Below are positions 59,305 through 64,000 of a stretch of 64,000 bases of DNA, one piece after another (within the stretch, counting starts at the first letter, position 1; each line of letters opens with the position of its first letter). The translations under genes were made by a program, and so were the position numbers. The stretch lies in assembly GCA_030141605.1 (NCBI GenBank), contig JAQGDQ010001030.1:1-64000 (forward strand), in the 5' to 3' direction. The notes beneath the pieces are model-generated. The model did not search any database. It was not told where the DNA came from and worked only from the letters and a program-made list of their open reading frames with translations. Origin of the DNA: Tubiluchus corallicola (lineage: Eukaryota > Priapulida > Priapulimorpha > Priapulimorphida > Tubiluchidae).

Positions 59305-60780
59305 ATGAAAACAATTAACATAAATATATTGATACTGGTAACATTGCTTACCGTGCAGTGCTCAAACTTTATTGATATGCAGCCTATTTCAGAGATTGGA
59401 GAGGGCGATTTTTACAAAACAGAAGGAGAAATTGCCAATGCCGTGGTTGCCTGTTACAGCGCGCTGCAAAAACCACTGACAAGTGAGTGGTTGGTAACAG
59501 AATTTAGGTCTGACAATACACTCTACAACCCAGCATTCTCAGTAGGACGCGAGTCCGGGCATTATGCGCTGGATGTATTTACACTAACCAGTGAGAATAT
59601 TCATGTTGATGAGTATTATACTGCTGTATACCAAAGTATAGCGGCATCAAATACTGTATTAAAGTATGTGGATGTGGTTGCCGACGAAGATAAAAGAAAC
59701 CATTTTGAAGGGGAAGTCAGGTTTTTAAGAGCATATCACTACTTCAATTTGGTCAGATTATTTGGTCCGGTATTTTTGGTAACAGAACGTATCAGCAGTG
59801 TAGAAGCCAACAACATGAACCGGGCTGCCAAAGAGGATGTCTATGATCAAATAATAGAAGACTTAAGCTTCGCTGCAAGCAACATTAAAGATGAAACCTA
59901 CACAGGTGATGATGCGGGGCGCGTTACCTCGTGGGCAGCAAAAACACTATTGGCAAAAGTCTATTTAACATTAGGAACGCAACAACATTTACAAGAAGCG
60001 AAAATACTACTCGAAGATGTAATGGAAAATAGCGAACACAGATTATTAGGTGACTACCCTGCCATTTTTGATGACAATAATGAAATGAATGATGAGATAA
60101 TCTTTGCAGTTCGCTATAAATCAAACTCCGGCGGACTGGGCAACCCCGTAACTACCTACTTTGCGCCCATTAATGTTGTAGATATTATTATAACCGGTGC
60201 AGGGAACGGATTCAACTATCCGTCAACAGAGTTAGTAGAGACATTTGTAGATGGCGATCAGCGGAAAGATGCTAATGTCAGGACATCATATACCAATAGC
60301 CAGGGGGAAGATGTAAACGTCAACTATATAGCCAAATACATCTCAAATCAGCAAACCGACAATGATTCTGATGCCGATTGGATTGTGTTGCGTTTTGCAG
60401 ATGTAGTGCTAATGTATAGCGAAGTCATAAATGAGCTGGAAGGGCCAAGTACCGCCCTACCCTATCTAAATGAAGTTCATGCCAGAGCCGGATTAGATCC
60501 AGTCTTGGAGGCAGATGTAGCCACAAAACATGATTTCATGATTGCATTGGAGTTGGAGCGCAGGCTGGAATTTGCTTTTGAAAACCATAGATGGTTTGAT
60601 TTAGTAAGAACCAACAGGATTATCGATGTAATGGAAAACCACTTTCAAGTGGCCATTGAGTACTCTTCAATAGAGGGAGCCACTGTGCCCGATAAGCTTC
60701 ATGAGTGGCAGCTATTATTGCCGATACCACAAAGCCAAATCGATATCAACCCTAATTTCTCGCAAAACTCTGGATATTAG
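59305..60780 (+). CDS. SusD-like glycan-binding lipoprotein
   Basis: A 491-residue outer-membrane lipoprotein of the SusD/RagB family that caps the SusC barrel and binds glycan. A lipobox is present in LLTVQCSNFI (cleavage before the Cys). Typical are FLRAYHYFNLVRLFGPVFLV, the TPR-like helices, VSEVINELEGP-like MYSEVINELEGPSTALPYLN, and ERRLEFAFENHRWFDLVRTN near the end. The start overlaps the SusC region with 10 nt spacing. Binding of alginate is inferred from the locus. Confidence 0.94.
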   Translation: MKTININILILVTLLTVQCSNFIDMQPISEIGEGDFYKTEGEIANAVVACYSALQKPLTSEWLVTEFRSDNTLYNPAFSVGRESGHYALDVFTLTSENIHVDEYYTAVYQSIAASNTVLKYVDVVADEDKRNHFEGEVRFLRAYHYFNLVRLFGPVFLVTERISSVEANNMNRAAKEDVYDQIIEDLSFAASNIKDETYTGDDAGRVTSWAAKTLLAKVYLTLGTQQHLQEAKILLEDVMENSEHRLLGDYPAIFDDNNEMNDEIIFAVRYKSNSGGLGNPVTTYFAPINVVDIIITGAGNGFNYPSTELVETFVDGDQRKDANVRTSYTNSQGEDVNVNYIAKYISNQQTDNDSDADWIVLRFADVVLMYSEVINELEGPSTALPYLNEVHARAGLDPVLEADVATKHDFMIALELERRLEFAFENHRWFDLVRTNRIIDVMENHFQVAIEYSSIEGATVPDKLHEWQLLLPIPQSQIDINPNFSQNSGY

Positions 60781-60880
60781 CACTTACACTTTGAAATAGC
60801 ATAAAAAATCCAACACTAAATAAAGAAAAACGATATAATAAAAAATAATTAACAAGAGCAGGCTACATAAGACCAGGAAA

Positions 60881-62455
60881 GTGAAACAATTGATACAAAT
60901 AGCTGCTGTTCTTTTATCACACGCTGTTTGCGGTACAGTATATGCGCAGTGGCAGTCTGAGCTTTTAAAAGTTGATGAGAAGGGCCAGGTGACGTATGTT
61001 AAAGATGCATACGGTTTCAAACTACCTGATTTTAGTTTTGCAGGGTGCCGATATAGTGAAGAGGCTATTCCCAGCACTCCTGTAGTCAAAACAATAGGAC
61101 CCATTGCAGGAGATAATACAGCCCATATTCAAAATGCAATAAATGAAGTGGGAGCCATGGAAATAGATTATAATGGCTACAGGGGTGCTCTATTGTTACT
61201 TGCTGGCACCTACGAAGTATCAGGCGCCTTACATATAGAGAGTAATGGTGTGGTTCTCCGTGGAATTGGTGAAAACAGTGACCCCAAAAACAACACCATA
61301 CTGCTGGCTAAAGGAAATACTCCACACCAACGGACATTAATCCACTTAGGGAGTAGCACAAGCTACGGGCTGGACACAGACCCTGGCAATACTAAAACCT
61401 TTATATTAAATGATACTGTGCCCGTTGGAAGCACACTGCTGGTAATTGAAGACACAAAAAGCTTTGAGGTGGGTGACAATATTATTGTATACCACCCGTG
61501 CACAACAAAGTGGCTTGAGAAGGTAAACGGAGGAGATACCGGTACTGATGATCCGTGGGAAGAAGGCGAACTGCCTGTTACGTTTTACAGATATATTACA
61601 AAAATCAAAAATAATACCATAGAGCTTGATGCACCAGTGTTTTACCCATTAATAAAGGAGGTGTCCGAATGTTATATATATAAGCCTGAGACCGAAAAAA
61701 TGCGCAGGAATATAGGCATTGAGAACCTGCGTATCGAGATAGAGTCACTGGGAGGAGAGGATGAAAATCACTGCTGGGATGGGATACGGTTTAACCTGCT
61801 GGAAGATAGCTGGGCAAAAAATTGTGTCGTTAAAGGGTTTGGGCAGGCAGGAATTGTAACACAATATTCTTACAGGATAACAATTGATAGCTGCTCTGTA
61901 ATCGATCCTGTGGCAAAATTAGCTGGAAAGCGCATGTATAACTTCAACTTTCATCATGGCTCACAATTGGTACTGGTCAAAAATAGCTACGCAAGAAATG
62001 GACGCCACCACTATATCTCAAACGGAACATCAACAGTATCAGGATGTGTTGTATACAATTGTACTTCCGATGCTGCATACTCAGCTATTGAGCCACACAG
62101 GAAATGGTCGACAGGATTGCTATTCGATAACTTAAAAGAGATAAATTTAAGAAGTTCAGGGCGTTTGGCATTTGCTCTTTATAACCGGGGAGACAAAGGT
62201 ACAGCACATGGATGGTCAGCAGCACACTGCGTAGCGTGGAACTGTGATTTTGGTGATGCCCGTGTATGTATACAAAAGCCACCGGAAGCTCAAAACTATG
62301 CCATTGGTTGTAAAGCAAAAAGAATAAATGGCTATGAGGTGGATTTTCCTCAACCTGAAGGGCATATTGAAGGAACAAATATGAAAGGGTTGAAGCCCCC
62401 GTCACTTTATCAGGCACAACACAAGTCCAGGATGAAAATGCTGCAAAAAGAGTAA
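60881..62455 (+). CDS. Secreted right-handed beta-helix protein of unknown function
   Basis: A 524-residue protein starting at GTG 60881, with a signal peptide (LIQIAAVLLSHAVCGTVYAQ). The middle and C-terminal parts look like a parallel beta-helix: IGIENLRIEIESLGGEDE, then KNCVVKGFGQAGIVTQYSYR, ITIDSCSVIDPVAKLAG, VSGCVVYNCTSDAAYSAIEP. The front half has a VGSTLLVIEDTKSFEVGDNI segment as seen in the insert of some pectate-lyase-like proteins. GRHHYISNG and the nearby His/Arg/Lys could form a carbohydrate site. It is not a PL6 protein by its active-site motif. In this locus it may be a further alginate-active enzyme (lyase, epimerase or de-acetylase) or a binding protein. Confidence 0.7.
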   Translation: MKQLIQIAAVLLSHAVCGTVYAQWQSELLKVDEKGQVTYVKDAYGFKLPDFSFAGCRYSEEAIPSTPVVKTIGPIAGDNTAHIQNAINEVGAMEIDYNGYRGALLLLAGTYEVSGALHIESNGVVLRGIGENSDPKNNTILLAKGNTPHQRTLIHLGSSTSYGLDTDPGNTKTFILNDTVPVGSTLLVIEDTKSFEVGDNIIVYHPCTTKWLEKVNGGDTGTDDPWEEGELPVTFYRYITKIKNNTIELDAPVFYPLIKEVSECYIYKPETEKMRRNIGIENLRIEIESLGGEDENHCWDGIRFNLLEDSWAKNCVVKGFGQAGIVTQYSYRITIDSCSVIDPVAKLAGKRMYNFNFHHGSQLVLVKNSYARNGRHHYISNGTSTVSGCVVYNCTSDAAYSAIEPHRKWSTGLLFDNLKEINLRSSGRLAFALYNRGDKGTAHGWSAAHCVAWNCDFGDARVCIQKPPEAQNYAIGCKAKRINGYEVDFPQPEGHIEGTNMKGLKPPSLYQAQHKSRMKMLQKE

Positions 62456-62544
62456 CTCAGGCTTAAGATCAGGGCCCTACATGGCAGAAATAGCTGGTAA
62501 AGGTCTGAAATTCATGAAAAATACATTTAAATAATATAAAAGAG

Positions 62545-64000
62545 ATGATCATAGTAAAAAAGATAAAAGCAGCAGTGTGTCTCCTCACACTGATAATAGT
62601 AGGGTTTCCCGGCTTAAAAGCGACCGAATACAAAATCAGCTCCGCATCGGAACTGCTACCTTTATCTCTAAAAGCTGGTGATGTCGTCATTATGAAAAAT
62701 GGAGTTTGGGAAAACCAGGAACTAACATTCGAAGGAGCAGGCACAGAAGCTAAGCCAATAACTTTAAAAGCAGAAACAGGAGGAGAAGTGATTTTAACCG
62801 GAAGTTCAAAGATTAAGCTTAGCGGACAGCACCTGGTAATTGATGGACTTAATTTTTACAAAGGAGCTCTCAACTCTGGATCTGGAGCAGTAATTGAGTT
62901 TAGAACAAACGGTTCAAACCTTGCATTTAACTGCAGATTAACAAACACATGTATTAAGGATTACAACCCGCCTGATAAAAATACAGAATATAAATGGGTA
63001 TCGCTATATGGTAAAAATAACCGTGTTGATCATTGTCACTTTGAAGGTAAAAATCACAGTGGTGCGCTATTAGTCGTTTGGTTAGACAGTGAGCCAAATT
63101 ATCATAAAATTGATAGCAATTATTTTGGGGAACGGCCTGACTTAGGCTTTAACGGAGCTGAAATAATCAGAGTAGGAACGAGCCATTGGAGCATGTATGA
63201 CTCTTACACCATTGTTGAAAACAACCTGTTTGAGGAGTGTGACGGGGAAATTGAAATAATATCAAGCAAGTCGTGTAAAAACATATACCGAAACAATACA
63301 TTCCGGGCATCTGAAGGGACACTGACTTTAAGACATGGAAACGATTGCGAGGTTTACAATAATTTCTTTTTTGGGGTTTCATACAAAAAATGCGGAGGAA
63401 TACGGCTTATAGGAGAAAACCACAAAGTGTACAACAATTACCTACAAAACCTGCCCGGGCATGGATACAGAGCCGCAATTTGCCTGGTAAATGGCGTACC
63501 TGACTCTCCGCTAAACAGATATTTTCAAGTAATTAATGGTAGAGTTGTAAATAACACCATTGTTAACTGTAAGCACCCCATAGTAATCGGAGCCAGAAAA
63601 GACAGTGAAAAAACACTTTCCCCAAAAGGCTGTTTTATAGCCAATAATGTAATAGCTATTTACGACGCATCGGCTAAACAAATAATCGAATATGTAGATG
63701 AGCCGGAAAATATCACTTATCAAAGCAACATAATGTATGGAACCGAACTGGGTATTCCGCTTCAAAGCGGAATAGAGGTGATTGACCCGGCTCTTTTTCA
63801 GGATGAGAACGGTGTCTGGAGACCCGCTGATACCAGTGTGGTAATTAATTATGGATCTACAGAATACGATTTTGTAACATTTGATATTGAAATGCAGGAG
63901 AGGGTTTCCGGTAATGATGCCGGGTGTGATCAACTATCAGGTAATCCTGTACTAAACAGGCCTCTTAAAAAAGGTGATGTTGGTGTTAGGTGGCCAATCC
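62545..64000 (+). CDS. Single-domain PL6 alginate lyase, 3' end cut by window edge
   Basis: Open from ATG 62545 to the right edge (485 full codons). It has a signal peptide (KIKAAVCLLTLIIVGFPGLKA) and a PL6 beta-helix: YGKNNRVDHCHFEGK, then E235-I-E237, K242 and R263 in LRHGND, spaced exactly as in the first PL6 (47009-49321) and in AlyGC. The last visible residues KKGDVGVRWPI resemble the end of single-domain PL6 lyases, so only a few residues are missing and no second domain is expected. It is paralogous to the 47009 gene and probably differs in specificity or location. Confidence 0.92.
   Translation, partial: MIIVKKIKAAVCLLTLIIVGFPGLKATEYKISSASELLPLSLKAGDVVIMKNGVWENQELTFEGAGTEAKPITLKAETGGEVILTGSSKIKLSGQHLVIDGLNFYKGALNSGSGAVIEFRTNGSNLAFNCRLTNTCIKDYNPPDKNTEYKWVSLYGKNNRVDHCHFEGKNHSGALLVVWLDSEPNYHKIDSNYFGERPDLGFNGAEIIRVGTSHWSMYDSYTIVENNLFEECDGEIEIISSKSCKNIYRNNTFRASEGTLTLRHGNDCEVYNNFFFGVSYKKCGGIRLIGENHKVYNNYLQNLPGHGYRAAICLVNGVPDSPLNRYFQVINGRVVNNTIVNCKHPIVIGARKDSEKTLSPKGCFIANNVIAIYDASAKQIIEYVDEPENITYQSNIMYGTELGIPLQSGIEVIDPALFQDENGVWRPADTSVVINYGSTEYDFVTFDIEMQERVSGNDAGCDQLSGNPVLNRPLKKGDVGVRWPI

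Overview
The window looks like a chromosomal piece of a Bacteroidetes (Bacteroidota) bacterium, most likely a marine or sediment polysaccharide degrader near the Marinilabiliales/Bacteroidales; the order-level placement is inference. The evidence is a SusC/SusD pair inside a polysaccharide utilisation locus (PUL), Bacteroidetes-type promoters (-7 TAnnTTTG), weak Shine-Dalgarno signals, many TPR and small outer-membrane barrel proteins, and moderate AT-richness. No rRNA, tRNA, CRISPR array or intact insertion sequence was seen.

Layout. 1-5767: glutamate synthase (gltB, cut by the left edge, then gltD). 5832-7219: an accessory patch with a nuclease-fold protein that seems to lack its front part and a decayed Fic gene. 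7225-9299: rhamnulokinase and a small barrel protein. 9517-13547: surface-polysaccharide genes (flippase, GT2 glycosyltransferase), a GmhA-type isomerase and an exported TIM-barrel protein. 13884-15694: a two-gene metal ABC transporter whose ATPase carries an N-terminal DUF1893 domain. 15728-18299: a second accessory patch (intact Fic protein, frameshifted uracil-DNA-glycosylase-like gene, CBM9-like protein). 18525-41483: housekeeping genes (RelA-like protein, ROK kinase, cysQ, dapA, ligA, SlyD-like isomerase, aroC, pgk, gyrA, mgsA, pyrD/pyrK) mixed with TPR, membrane and hypothetical genes. 42511-45393: a large exported protein with an HExxH site, a propeller-like middle and a predicted barrel end.

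46204-64000 is an alginate PUL that runs off the right edge. A GntR/FadR-type regulator is followed by a two-domain PL6 alginate lyase, a PL17 oligoalginate lyase, KdgF, a hexuronate-type MFS transporter, an SDR (DEH reductase), KDG kinase, KDPG aldolase, SusC, SusD, an unassigned secreted beta-helix protein and a second, single-domain PL6 lyase. These would cut alginate outside the inner membrane, import oligomers through SusCD, reduce them to unsaturated monomer, and convert the monomer via DEH, KDG and KDPG to pyruvate and glyceraldehyde 3-phosphate.

The least explained items are the beta-helix protein at 60881-62455, the DUF1893-ABC fusion, the HExxH/propeller/barrel protein, two perfect 13-bp hairpins around the flippase start, and three same-strand decayed coding traces in separate intergenic gaps. 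All functions are read from the sequence and recalled family knowledge; no search was run.
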